From: Bradyrhizobiaceae bacterium
GTDB lineage: Bacteria > Pseudomonadota > Alphaproteobacteria > Rhizobiales > Xanthobacteraceae
Reading direction: 5' to 3'
NCBI GenBank assembly: GCA_947479905.1
Contig: CANKBJ010000001.1
Location: forward strand, 1-64,000
Length of the DNA stretch: 64,000 nt
The translations under genes and the position numbers were made by a program. The notes beneath the pieces are model-generated. The model was not told the DNA's origin and ran no database searches. It saw only the letters and a list, made by a program, of their open reading frames with translations. Shown piece after piece: positions 9,952 through 18,874 of the stretch (position 1 is the stretch's first letter; every line of letters starts with the position of its first letter).

Positions 9952-10681
9952 AGATGTCTCCGGAATTGGCCTCGGGCGGCAGTTCGCCGAGCCAGCGCGC
10001 AATGGCATCCATATCGATCCAGTCGTCATGCGCGAATTTTTGGCTCTCCCCCAATATTGCGTTGAACCGGGCGTAGCCCAGCGCGCCGCAGCGTTCGAGG
10101 CACAAATGCGCAACGTCGCGCTGGATCAAGGTAAACTCGAACGACAGTGCTGGCACCGCGCGCCCGAGGCCGGCCAGCGCCTCGGCTTCGAAGCCTTCGA
10201 CGTCGATCTTGATGAAGGCTGGCATGCCGTGCCGGGCGATCAATGCGTCGATGGTCGTCACCGGGACGCGCACGCGCTTTGGCCATGCCTGGCCGTGCCA
10301 GCCCGGCGCGCCGGCCGCCGCCGCGATGAAATCGTTCGAGACGGTCGAGACAGTTGGATTGTCGATATTGACGTTAAGCTCGACGGCCCCCTGTTGACGT
10401 CCGATCGCGGTGGCTTCGACGATCACATTCCGGTCGCGGCCATAGAGCAGTCGTAACGTTTTGATCAGCGCCGGCTGCGGCTCGACCGCGATCACCCGCG
10501 CTTGCAACCGCCGGAAGGCGGCGACGCGGTCGCCGACATGCGCGCCGATATCGAAGACAAGATCGCCGGGCCGCACGAACTGGCGATACAACCGGTCCAG
10601 GGCCGGACCATGCCGCCGGTCGCCATAATAGATCCGTAAGGAGCGGACAATTCCTCGTACTGTTCTGAAGGCATCGAGCAT
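9935..10681 (-). CDS. FkbM-family methyltransferase
   Basis: 'LVFDIGAHVGDRVAAFRRL', 'VIAVEPQPAL', 'FIKIDVEGFEAEALAGL'. Confidence 0.85.
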   Translation of the reverse strand: MLDAFRTVRGIVRSLRIYYGDRRHGPALDRLYRQFVRPGDLVFDIGAHVGDRVAAFRRLQARVIAVEPQPALIKTLRLLYGRDRNVIVEATAIGRQQGAVELNVNIDNPTVSTVSNDFIAAAAGAPGWHGQAWPKRVRVPVTTIDALIARHGMPAFIKIDVEGFEAEALAGLGRAVPALSFEFTLIQRDVAHLCLERCGALGYARFNAILGESQKFAHDDWIDMDAIARWLGELPPEANSGDIYARLG

Positions 10682-10693
10682 GCTGGTCTTGGG

Positions 10694-12499
10694 TTAAGTC
10701 CGCGCCGGCGGCGCGTTGATCTCGATCGCAGGCAGATGCAGCGGCGCGAGCGCGGCCGTCCCGTTCTTTTCTTCAGGAAGCCGGCAGACGCCGATTTGCG
10801 CGAACAGACGCCCGACGAGCGGGGAGGCGGTCGTAACGGCAAACGGTATCGCCAGAATAAGCCCGGCCGTTCCCATCAGCGCGAGCCAGAAGTCGTTTGG
10901 CGCTTTCGTGGCGACGACTCCGAGCACCGTGCAGCCGGCAACGGCCTGCGGCCATAGCTGCGTCAAAGCGAGGCGCCACGGCACGGCGTGACTTTGCCGC
11001 ATCTGACCGCCCCAGGTGACGCCGCGCCGGAATACTAGAAGACGGGTGAGAAAAATGGTGTGGGTGAGAGCAATCAGCGGCGCTAGCAGAAGCATGAACA
11101 GCGTCTCGGCCACGATGCTAAGGGTAAACCGGAAGGCGCCGCCGTAAGACCGCCGTGCCGGACGCGTCAGCAAGACATCGATGATTGTTGCGATCTTCGG
11201 CGCGAATGTCATCAACATCATGATGGCAAACAATACTGTTCCGGGGCCGGCCTCGACCGGCACATATTGCGCCGCCGGCGTATTGGAGAGAGCGAGCAGA
11301 ATGGTGCCCATTGCTGTCATGGCCATCCATGCGGGCGAACCGAGATACATCCAAATTGCAAACATCAACTGGAAGCGGCTGACGGGTTTCAATCCGGGCA
11401 AACTCAACAGCTGCCAGTACTGCATGTTGCCCTGGCACCAGCGCAGATCGCGGCGGCTGAATTCCATCAGCGTCGGCGGGTTTTCTTCCCAGCTCAATCC
11501 TTCCACCGGCAAAACGCGGACCTCGTAGCCGGCCCGGCGCATCAGCACGGCCTCGACCTGATCATGGCTGAGAATGTGACCGCTAAGCGGTCCGTTGCCG
11601 GGCAGAACTGGCATATGGCAATGAGCAATGAAGGGTGCGAGGCGGATGATCGCGTTATGGCCCCAATACGGCCCGCAATCGCCCTGCCACCATGTGGCGC
11701 CGAGCGTGTATGAGCGCATGCCGAGCCGCATGCCGAACTGGAAAACGCGCGCGAATGCGCTTACCGAAGGAAGACCGAGGATCAAAGTTTGCAAGATGCC
11801 CAGTGTCGGATTTGCCTGTGCGATCCGGATGAGACGCATCACGGCGTCCGTCGGCATGAAGCTGTCGGCGTCGAGCGTGACGGCGAATTCGTGGTTGTTG
11901 CCCCACCGCTCGCAGAAATCGCGGATATTGCCGGACTTGAAGGCGGTGTTGACGGCGCGCCGCCGGTAGGTGACCGGGATTGTGCCTTGCCATTCGGCGA
12001 TAAAGGCGTCGAAACAGGAGGTCTCGGCGGCGATGATGCCGGGGTCGCTGCTATCGCTGAGCAGATAGACATGAAACAGGTGTGCGACGCGCGCTTCCAC
12101 AAGGCCGGTCATCAGCGGCTGGAGATTGCGCGTGACCTGATCCGGACTTTCGTTGCGGATACACATCAGGATTGCCGTCGACGCGGTCACCGGTTCGTCG
12201 CCTCGAATGCTGGTCGCGAGCGGGTTCACGGCCGCTGCCGGGTTGCGGGCAAAGCGCATGATCAGGAAGCCGATGGTGGCGTTCCAGAATCCGATCACCG
12301 ACCAGGGCAGAGTAACGGTGAATAGCAAAAAGAAGGCGATGGCGCCGAAACTGCGCGGCGGGACTGCCGCGGTCGCCAGCCACAAAACCGCGACCATGGT
12401 GGCGGCAACCAACACGGCAAACAGCGCCCGGCGGCGCTTCAGGGTAGCCGTTCTGGGTGCTTCCGCGATGGAAGCGAGCGCAGTCACTTGATCGGCCAT
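10694..12499 (-). CDS. opgH: Glucans biosynthesis glucosyltransferase OpgH/MdoH-like
   Basis: GT2 with 'TLDADSFMPTDAVMRL', 'GHNAIIR', 'HDQVEAVLMRRAGYEV', 'RRDLRWCQGNMQYWQLL' and many TM segments; start set at MADQVTAL. Confidence 0.88.
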   Translation of the reverse strand: MADQVTALASIAEAPRTATLKRRRALFAVLVAATMVAVLWLATAAVPPRSFGAIAFFLLFTVTLPWSVIGFWNATIGFLIMRFARNPAAAVNPLATSIRGDEPVTASTAILMCIRNESPDQVTRNLQPLMTGLVEARVAHLFHVYLLSDSSDPGIIAAETSCFDAFIAEWQGTIPVTYRRRAVNTAFKSGNIRDFCERWGNNHEFAVTLDADSFMPTDAVMRLIRIAQANPTLGILQTLILGLPSVSAFARVFQFGMRLGMRSYTLGATWWQGDCGPYWGHNAIIRLAPFIAHCHMPVLPGNGPLSGHILSHDQVEAVLMRRAGYEVRVLPVEGLSWEENPPTLMEFSRRDLRWCQGNMQYWQLLSLPGLKPVSRFQLMFAIWMYLGSPAWMAMTAMGTILLALSNTPAAQYVPVEAGPGTVLFAIMMLMTFAPKIATIIDVLLTRPARRSYGGAFRFTLSIVAETLFMLLLAPLIALTHTIFLTRLLVFRRGVTWGGQMRQSHAVPWRLALTQLWPQAVAGCTVLGVVATKAPNDFWLALMGTAGLILAIPFAVTTASPLVGRLFAQIGVCRLPEEKNGTAALAPLHLPAIEINAPPART

Positions 12500-12522
12500 G
12501 GCGTTAAGCGGTCCCCGTGTTT

Positions 12523-12543
12523 TATATCCCCGTTCAGGATATA
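12523..12543. promoter_or_regulatory. Inverted repeat TATATCC-N7-GGATATA in the divergent opgH / MDR promoter
   Basis: 7-bp perfect arms at 12523-12529 and 12537-12543, read directly. Confidence 0.4.
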
Positions 12544-12583
12544 CCCGTAGCGCGATCACAAAGTCCAAGGCGGGAACAGAAAA

Positions 12584-13579
12584 GTGTCCGACGGTGTCAC
12601 CGAAGCACTATGGTACGTTGGCGGCGGGCGCGCCGAAATCCGTACCGAACCGCTTGCCGAACCCGGGCCGGGGGAGGTCCGGGTCCGCGCGCTGTATAGT
12701 GCCGTCAGCCGCGGCACGGAGAGGCTGGTGCTGGCCGGCCGCGTTCCGCCGAGCGAATTTGACCGCATGCGCGCCCCGTTCATGGCGGGCAGTTTCCCGT
12801 TTCCGGTCAAATATGGCTACGCGATGGTCGGCCGGGTCGAGAGCGGCCCGCCTAGACTTGAGGGCCGCCTCGTCTTCGCACTCCATCCCCATCAAAGCGT
12901 CTTCAACATTCCAGCCGAAGCGGTCGTGCCAATACCCGACCGCGTGCCCCCCAGCCGCGCGGTTCTTGCCGCCAATATGGAAACCGCGCTCAACGCCGTG
13001 TGGGACGCGCGGCCCGCGGCAGCCGACCGTATCGCGGTTGTCGGCGCGGGCGTGGTCGGTTCGCTGGTGGCCTGGTTGTGCGGCCAGCTCCCTGGCGCCG
13101 AGGTCACCTTGGTCGATATTGTGCCGTCGCGCGGGGAATTGGCGGGTGCCCTCGGGGTTAGCTTTTCATTGCCCGATGCTGCGTTGGGCGAATGCGATCT
13201 CGTCGTCCATGCCAGCGCGACCGCTGCCGGACTTGCGGTTTCTCTCGGGCTCGCCGGCGAGGAGGCTACTGTGTTGGAAATGAGCTGGTACGGCGCGGAC
13301 GAGGTTTCGGTCCCGCTTGGCGGGGCATTCCACAGTCGCCGCCTCAGACTTTTGTCCAGCCAGGTCGGCCGGGTCGCACCGTCGCACCGGCCACGTTGGA
13401 CCTTCGACCGCAGGCTTGCCGCCGCGCTTGATTTGCTTGCGGACAAGCGGCTCGATGCGCTGCTCGCGCCCGCGATCAAATTCCATGAACTTCCGGCGCA
13501 GCTACCCGATATACTCGCGCCACGCGGCGGTGTGCTGTGCCAACTCGTTGCTTATCCCGCGGCCGAAACGGCCGCCTGA
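12584..13579 (+). CDS. MDR-superfamily dehydrogenase apparently lacking zinc ligands
   Basis: GroES-like N-terminus and Rossmann 'IAVVGAGVVGSLVAWL'; the usual catalytic Cys region reads 'AVSRGTER' and the structural-zinc Cys cluster is absent; GTG start. Confidence 0.72.
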   Translation: MSDGVTEALWYVGGGRAEIRTEPLAEPGPGEVRVRALYSAVSRGTERLVLAGRVPPSEFDRMRAPFMAGSFPFPVKYGYAMVGRVESGPPRLEGRLVFALHPHQSVFNIPAEAVVPIPDRVPPSRAVLAANMETALNAVWDARPAAADRIAVVGAGVVGSLVAWLCGQLPGAEVTLVDIVPSRGELAGALGVSFSLPDAALGECDLVVHASATAAGLAVSLGLAGEEATVLEMSWYGADEVSVPLGGAFHSRRLRLLSSQVGRVAPSHRPRWTFDRRLAAALDLLADKRLDALLAPAIKFHELPAQLPDILAPRGGVLCQLVAYPAAETAA

Positions 13580-13596
13580 ACCAAAGAGGCTTGCCC

Positions 13597-13998
13597 TTGT
13601 TCGCCGTCGAAGTTCGCGACCACATCATGATTGCTCATTCTTTCCACGGGGCGGTATTTGGCCCGGCGCAAGCGTTGCACGGCGCGACCTTTGTCATCGA
13701 TGCGGCCTTTATGTCGGACGAACTCGACGCCAATGGCATCGTCATCGATATCGGCCGGGCGCACGAGGCGCTCAAGGCTACGCTCGCGCCGCTTAACTAT
13801 GGCAACCTCGATACGCTGCCGGAATTCAAGGGCGTCAACACCACCACCGAATTTCTCACCAAATATATTCACGACCGGCTGGCGGATGCCGCGCGCGCGG
13901 GTTCGCTCGGCCGCGACGGCCGCGAACTCAAGGCGATCCGCGTCACGCTGTCGGAGTCGCACGTGGCGCGCGCCTGGTACGAGGCGGCATTGTGGTAG
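13597..13998 (+). CDS. PTPS/QueD-fold protein (6-pyruvoyl-/6-carboxytetrahydropterin synthase family) with divergent active site
   Basis: 'IMIAHSFHGAVFGPAQALHGATFVIDAAFM', 'VIDIGRAHEALKATLAPLNYGNLDTLPEFKGVNTTTEFLTKYIHDRL'; probable TTG start at 13597. Confidence 0.75.
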   Translation: MFAVEVRDHIMIAHSFHGAVFGPAQALHGATFVIDAAFMSDELDANGIVIDIGRAHEALKATLAPLNYGNLDTLPEFKGVNTTTEFLTKYIHDRLADAARAGSLGRDGRELKAIRVTLSESHVARAWYEAALW

Positions 13999-15044
13999 GA
14001 AGGGTCGCGTTCGCGGTACCGGGCGATCTTGCGACTCTGACCGGCGGCTATGCCTACGATCGGCGCATGATCGCGGAGCTTGAGCAGCTTGGTTGGAAGA
14101 TTGATCTCGTCAATCTCGGCGATGGCTTTCCACGCCCCAGCCAGGAGCAACGCGATACGGCCCAGGAAAGGCTGACCGCTATACCGGCGGGGCGTCCGAT
14201 CGTCATCGATGGGCTCGCATTCGGTGTGCTTCCCGAATTGGCATCGCAGCTTTGTCGGCATCATCCATTGGTTGCGCTCGTGCATCATCCGCTGGTGATG
14301 GAGACGGGATTGACCGCGGCGCAAGCCGACGACATGCGCGCCAGCGAATGCACCGCGCTGAAGGCTGCAAGCCGTGTCGTTGTGACGAGTGCGACCACAG
14401 CCCGGCTCCTTATTGCCGATTACGGTGTGCCGGAGGATCGTATCGTCGTTGCATGCCCGGGAACCGATACGGTCGCGGCGGCGCACGGAAGCAACGACGG
14501 CATCGTGCGTTTATTGGCCGTCGGCGCGATCGTGCCCCGCAAGGGGTTTGACGTTCTGATCGGCGCGCTGGCGACACTGACCGACTTGCCTTGGCATTTG
14601 ACAATCGCCGGCGACCGCGGCCGCGACCCCGAAGCGGCCGCGCAACTTGATGCGGATATAATGCGTTACGGACTTGGCGGCCGGATTGCCGTGCGAGGCT
14701 CCGTATCGCACGAACATCTCGCCGAACTCTACGCCGGCGCCGATTTGTTTACGCTGGCTTCGCGTTACGAAGGCTACGGCATGGTCTTTTCCGAAGCGAT
14801 CGCCCGCGGTCTGCCGATCATCGCGACGACAGCGGGTGCTATACCGGAAACGGTCTCGGCGGGGGCAGGGATACTCGTCGCACCCGACGATGCCGCCGCG
14901 TTCGCGGCAGCCTTGCGCCGGGCCATCGAAAACCCGGAAGAAAGACGCCGCATGGCGGTATCCGCACGCGCGGCGGCGCTTTCGCTTCCGAACTGGAAGG
15001 ATTCTGCGAAGCTGTTTGCGCGAGCGCTTGAGGCCGCCATATGA
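13992..15044 (+). CDS. Glycosyltransferase family 4
   Basis: 'AVGAIVPRKGFDVLIGALATL', 'TLASRYEGYGMVFSEAIARGLPIIATTAGAIPETV'; GTG start overlaps preceding gene. Confidence 0.88.
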   Translation: MVGRVAFAVPGDLATLTGGYAYDRRMIAELEQLGWKIDLVNLGDGFPRPSQEQRDTAQERLTAIPAGRPIVIDGLAFGVLPELASQLCRHHPLVALVHHPLVMETGLTAAQADDMRASECTALKAASRVVVTSATTARLLIADYGVPEDRIVVACPGTDTVAAAHGSNDGIVRLLAVGAIVPRKGFDVLIGALATLTDLPWHLTIAGDRGRDPEAAAQLDADIMRYGLGGRIAVRGSVSHEHLAELYAGADLFTLASRYEGYGMVFSEAIARGLPIIATTAGAIPETVSAGAGILVAPDDAAAFAAALRRAIENPEERRRMAVSARAAALSLPNWKDSAKLFARALEAAI

Positions 15045-15850
15045 CCGCCTTTTCCGCCGATTGGCTCGATCTGCGCGAGCCGCATGACTTGCGCGCACGC
15101 AATGAGACGGTGCTCGATGCAGTCGTTGCGTCGCAGGCCGGCAATAACGCGATCAGGATCGTCGATCTCGCCTGCGGCACCGGTTCGACTTTGCGGGCAC
15201 TGGCGCCGCGGTTTTCGGCACCGCAGAATTGGCGATTGGCTGATAACGATCTCAGTCTGTTGGCGCGCGCGGCTGCCGCCGCTCGACCCGCGGGGGGCAT
15301 CGTCACGGCGATCCCGCTCGATCTCAACCGCGATCTTGAAGCCGCGCTCGACGGGCCGATCGATCTGGTTACGACGTCGGCGTTGCTCGATCTTGTCTCG
15401 GAGTCTTGGTTAGATCGGCTGGCGGTCGAAACTCTTTCGCGATCGATCCCGATCTACGCGGCCTTGAGTTATGACGGGCGAATTGAAGTCAGCCCGCGCC
15501 ATTCGTTCGATGCGGCGATCATAGCAGCAGTCAATGCACATCAACGCGGCGACAAGGGGTTCGGGCCCGCGCTCGGGCCGATGGCAGCGAGCGCTGCTAT
15601 CGCGCGATTTGAATCCCTGGGTTGCTCGGTCGTGCATGGAACGGCCGATTGGGTCGTCGGCCCGCTCGATCGGGAGTTTCAACTGGAAATCTTCGCCGGC
15701 TGGGCGAGTGCGGCGCGCGACATGCCGGACGTATCTCTGGCCGATACGGTCGAATGGCTGACGTTCCGGCGCGATGAGGCGATTGCCGGGCGCTCCTCGT
15801 TACGCATCGGTCACGTCGATTTTTTCGCGCGGCCGATGGGCAGCCGCTGA
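15041..15850 (+). CDS. Class I SAM-dependent methyltransferase
   Basis: 'IRIVDLACGTGSTLRALAPRF', 'LADNDLSLLARAAA'; ATGA overlap with GT4. Confidence 0.82.
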   Translation: MTAFSADWLDLREPHDLRARNETVLDAVVASQAGNNAIRIVDLACGTGSTLRALAPRFSAPQNWRLADNDLSLLARAAAAARPAGGIVTAIPLDLNRDLEAALDGPIDLVTTSALLDLVSESWLDRLAVETLSRSIPIYAALSYDGRIEVSPRHSFDAAIIAAVNAHQRGDKGFGPALGPMAASAAIARFESLGCSVVHGTADWVVGPLDREFQLEIFAGWASAARDMPDVSLADTVEWLTFRRDEAIAGRSSLRIGHVDFFARPMGSR

Positions 15851-16635
15851 GCCGACAGATCGCAGTCGAGCAAGATCTCGTCGTCGAGACGAAAGGTCCG
15901 CATCGGCGCGCGTAACGACTGATCGGCCCGCTCGACCGGCGGCAGGACGAAGCTCGGTCGCCCGCTGCCGAGGATAATCGGCGCAACAATGACGTGCAGC
16001 CGGTCGAGGCAACCGGCCGAAAGGAAACGCGACACCGTATCGGCGCCGCCCTCGATAAGGATGCGGTGGAATCCGCGTTCGGCTAGCGCTGCGAGGATCG
16101 CGGCTGGAGCGATGCGGCCGCCGGGAGCTGGCAAGGCTACGACTTCCACGCCGGCGGTTCGCGCCGATGTCGTTTCTTGCGCCGTGATCAGAAGGCGGCG
16201 AATGCCATCGTTGCCGAACACCTTGGCGCTCGCCGGGAGCCGCCCGTTCGGGTCTAGCACGACGCGCGCCGGATGCGGCCCGGCGACCCGCCGTACCGTC
16301 AGCAGCGGGTCATCGGCGAGCGCCGTTCCGACGCCGATGACGACCGCATCGACCAGCGATCGCAACCTGTGGAGATGCGCGAGCCCTGCCGGCCCGTTGA
16401 TGTATTTCGAGTGTCCGGTTTCGGTCGCGATACGCCCGTCGAGCGTTTGACCGATCTGCGCGATGACAACCAGGCTGTCGACGGTCCCGGTCCGTAGCGG
16501 CTGGAATACCTCCGCCCAGGGCGAGGGCAGGTTCTGACCCGGGTCCCGAAAGGTTTGCACGAAGTTGCCCCAGGCATCGCCGTCGCCATCCGGGCAGGCC
16601 TCCGCCGTCAGTCTATACGTCGGCTCAAACGGCAT
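15811..16635 (-). CDS. RibD C-terminal-type (dihydrofolate reductase fold) pyrimidine reductase without deaminase domain
   Basis: 'IAQIGQTLDGRIATETGHSKYINGPAGLAHLHRLRSLVDAVVIGVGTALADDPLLTVR', 'RILIEGGADTVSRFL'; no HAE/PCxxC deaminase motif. Confidence 0.85.
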   Translation of the reverse strand: MPFEPTYRLTAEACPDGDGDAWGNFVQTFRDPGQNLPSPWAEVFQPLRTGTVDSLVVIAQIGQTLDGRIATETGHSKYINGPAGLAHLHRLRSLVDAVVIGVGTALADDPLLTVRRVAGPHPARVVLDPNGRLPASAKVFGNDGIRRLLITAQETTSARTAGVEVVALPAPGGRIAPAAILAALAERGFHRILIEGGADTVSRFLSAGCLDRLHVIVAPIILGSGRPSFVLPPVERADQSLRAPMRTFRLDDEILLDCDLSAQRLPIGRAKKST

Positions 16636-16784
16636 AGGCCCACCTAATCATATCAATCGCTTTTCAGGATACGCTGGCACAAAATAATCGAGATTTCGAC
16701 CGGAATGGTCATTGGGGCCGCGGTGTTCTACCATGAGTGCCTGTGGCAGGGCGTTGTCGGAAATCATGCCGGGAAGTTGACGAA

Positions 16785-17945
16785 ATGAGCGCGACTGGTG
16801 GGGACCCGACTTCCGCATTTTTTGGGTTGAACGGGCAAAGCGGCGCCGATCGAGCGGTTGGCGAATTCTTTGCCCGACGGCCGGTGCTGATCGCAGGTGA
16901 GGGGAAGCGTCTGCTTGCTTTGCCGGTCGAAGGGCTCGACTCGCCACGGCTGGCCGAATTTGCCGCGCTCTGCGCTCCGAGCGCTCCACGCGTGGTCATC
17001 ACGGCGCGCCGGGCGCAGGCGATCGGTCTAAAGGCAACGACGCCGGTAATCTTGCATTCGGGCGCGGACCTCGACGTGGCTATGATTCTCAGACTTGTGG
17101 CCGACGCCGAAACCAATCATCCCGCTGGCGCAACCGCGGCAGGTCCGCTGGCCTCGGCCGCGATCGAGCTTGCGAAATTGTCACAAGGTCTGCCTGCCGT
17201 TTTGATCGCTGAAATTGTCGCGGGACGAACGCTCGATCACCGCATCGTCACCGTCGACGCGGAGGCGATCGGACGGCTGCTCGACGACATCATTGAGTCG
17301 CTTGCCATTGCCAGCAAAGCCTCTGTGCCGCTTAATTCCGGCGCCCGCGCCGACTTCGTCGTGTTCCGTGATGCGATGGGAGGCAGCCAGGTTGCGATCA
17401 TTGTCGGAAAGCCCGATTTCTCCGAGCCTGTTTTGGTGCGCCTGCATTCCGCCTGTCTTACCGGTGACGTCTTCGGTTCAAGGCGTTGCGATTGCGGCGA
17501 TCAGCTTAATCTCGCACTGAAGTATCTTGAAGAAATGGGCGGCGGCGTCGTTCTCTATTTGGCGCAGGAGGGGCGTGGCCTTGGCCTCGCCAACAAGATG
17601 CGGACCTATCAGATGCAGGACGATGGACTCGACACGGTCGATGCCAACACAACACTTGGCTTTGATGATGACGAGCGGGACTACCGCATCGCCGCCCGCA
17701 TGCTACAGATGCTCAGTTGCGATCGCGTGGTTCTGTTGACGAATAATCCGACCAAGCTCGAGGGTCTCGCCAGGTCCGGAATCGGAATCACCGGGCGAAT
17801 GCCGCTTGAGGCGCCCGTCAACGCCGACAATCGCCGCTACTTGACGGCGAAGGCCGCTCGCGCCGGACACCGTCTCAACCACCTTGCAAATTCGCTAACC
17901 GAACCGTCCGATACCGAACGCGATGTGACGACGCTGGCGCCATGA
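16785..17945 (+). CDS. ribA: GTP cyclohydrolase II with divergent N-terminal domain
   Basis: 'RLHSACLTGDVFGSRRCDCGDQLNLAL', 'YLAQEGRGLGLANKMRTYQMQDDGLDTVDAN', 'RVVLLTNNPTKLEGL'; ~190-aa N-terminal extension without the DHBP-synthase acidic motif. Confidence 0.87.
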   Translation: MSATGGDPTSAFFGLNGQSGADRAVGEFFARRPVLIAGEGKRLLALPVEGLDSPRLAEFAALCAPSAPRVVITARRAQAIGLKATTPVILHSGADLDVAMILRLVADAETNHPAGATAAGPLASAAIELAKLSQGLPAVLIAEIVAGRTLDHRIVTVDAEAIGRLLDDIIESLAIASKASVPLNSGARADFVVFRDAMGGSQVAIIVGKPDFSEPVLVRLHSACLTGDVFGSRRCDCGDQLNLALKYLEEMGGGVVLYLAQEGRGLGLANKMRTYQMQDDGLDTVDANTTLGFDDDERDYRIAARMLQMLSCDRVVLLTNNPTKLEGLARSGIGITGRMPLEAPVNADNRRYLTAKAARAGHRLNHLANSLTEPSDTERDVTTLAP

Positions 17946-18018
17946 TATCGACAGGTTCGGTGCGCTCGTGGCAGGGGCTACGGATGCATTTCGGTCAAGC
18001 TAAAGAACGGTAACAATC

Positions 18019-18810
18019 ATGTCAGACGTCGGTCCGAGTCGATTGATCGGTGAACTGACCTTCCTGGAAATTTCAAAGTTTCTGAGCGAGGGATCGATCC
18101 TGTGCATCCCGATCGGATCGATCGAGCAGCATGGGCCGCACTTGCCGCTCAATACCGACGTCGTATTGGCGGAGGGAATTACGCGCCTTATCGTTTCCCG
18201 GTGGGGTCAAGCTTTTGATCTTTGGCAGCTTCCAACGGTGTCGATCAGTCTTGCCCGCGAACATGAATGGGCGCCCGGCACGATGTCGTTATCGATCCAG
18301 ACCTTGACGGCCCTCATGCGTGACCTTGCGCGTGAAATCGCCCGCTCGCTCCCGGCGCGTAATCTGATGATCGTCAACGGCCATGGCGGCAACAGGGGGA
18401 TACTGGAGGCCCTCGTTCAGGATATGCGTTCCGACTTTGGTCTTAATGCCTGCGTCCTGCATCCCGCCGAATTTGCGCCGGTCGACGAACATGCCGCGGT
18501 GCCGGAAATTCACGGAGGCAAGAACGAGACATCGATGATGTTGGCGATTGCACCGCATTTGGTTCGACAGGATCGCGTTGCCCAGCTGAAGAATCCGCCC
18601 GATGGCGAGGCCGTCGCCATGGCGATCCTGCAGAAGGGGGTGACGTGGCCCTGGACGACCGACGATCGGCGGCTCGCCGACATCGGCGTCATCGGAGACG
18701 CCCAGGCCGCTTCGGCGGCGTTCGGGCAACGTATCGTCGATCATGTCGTTGAGACCGCCGGCGGGGTTCTCAAACAACTACTGGACAATCAGCGAGTGCC
18801 GGGCCACTAG
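18019..18810 (+). CDS. Creatininase-family amidohydrolase
   Basis: 'IPIGSIEQHGPHLPLNTDVVLAEGI', 'IVNGHGGNRGILEAL', 'IHGGKNETSMML'. Confidence 0.88.
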   Translation: MSDVGPSRLIGELTFLEISKFLSEGSILCIPIGSIEQHGPHLPLNTDVVLAEGITRLIVSRWGQAFDLWQLPTVSISLAREHEWAPGTMSLSIQTLTALMRDLAREIARSLPARNLMIVNGHGGNRGILEALVQDMRSDFGLNACVLHPAEFAPVDEHAAVPEIHGGKNETSMMLAIAPHLVRQDRVAQLKNPPDGEAVAMAILQKGVTWPWTTDDRRLADIGVIGDAQAASAAFGQRIVDHVVETAGGVLKQLLDNQRVPGH

Positions 18811-18874
18811 ATATTCCGCATGCGCGAAGCGCGGCGGACGCGATGACAGCATTCTACCGGGGGGTAGGAAGAAA

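Noticed and set aside
12584-13579. Classical zinc alcohol dehydrogenase
   Set aside because: The catalytic Cys and the four-Cys structural zinc loop are not present in the sequence.
13597-13998. Queuosine / 7-deazapurine biosynthesis as explanation of the PTPS-like gene
   Set aside because: No queE, queC, queF or tgt-type gene nearby and the QueD active-site residues are altered.
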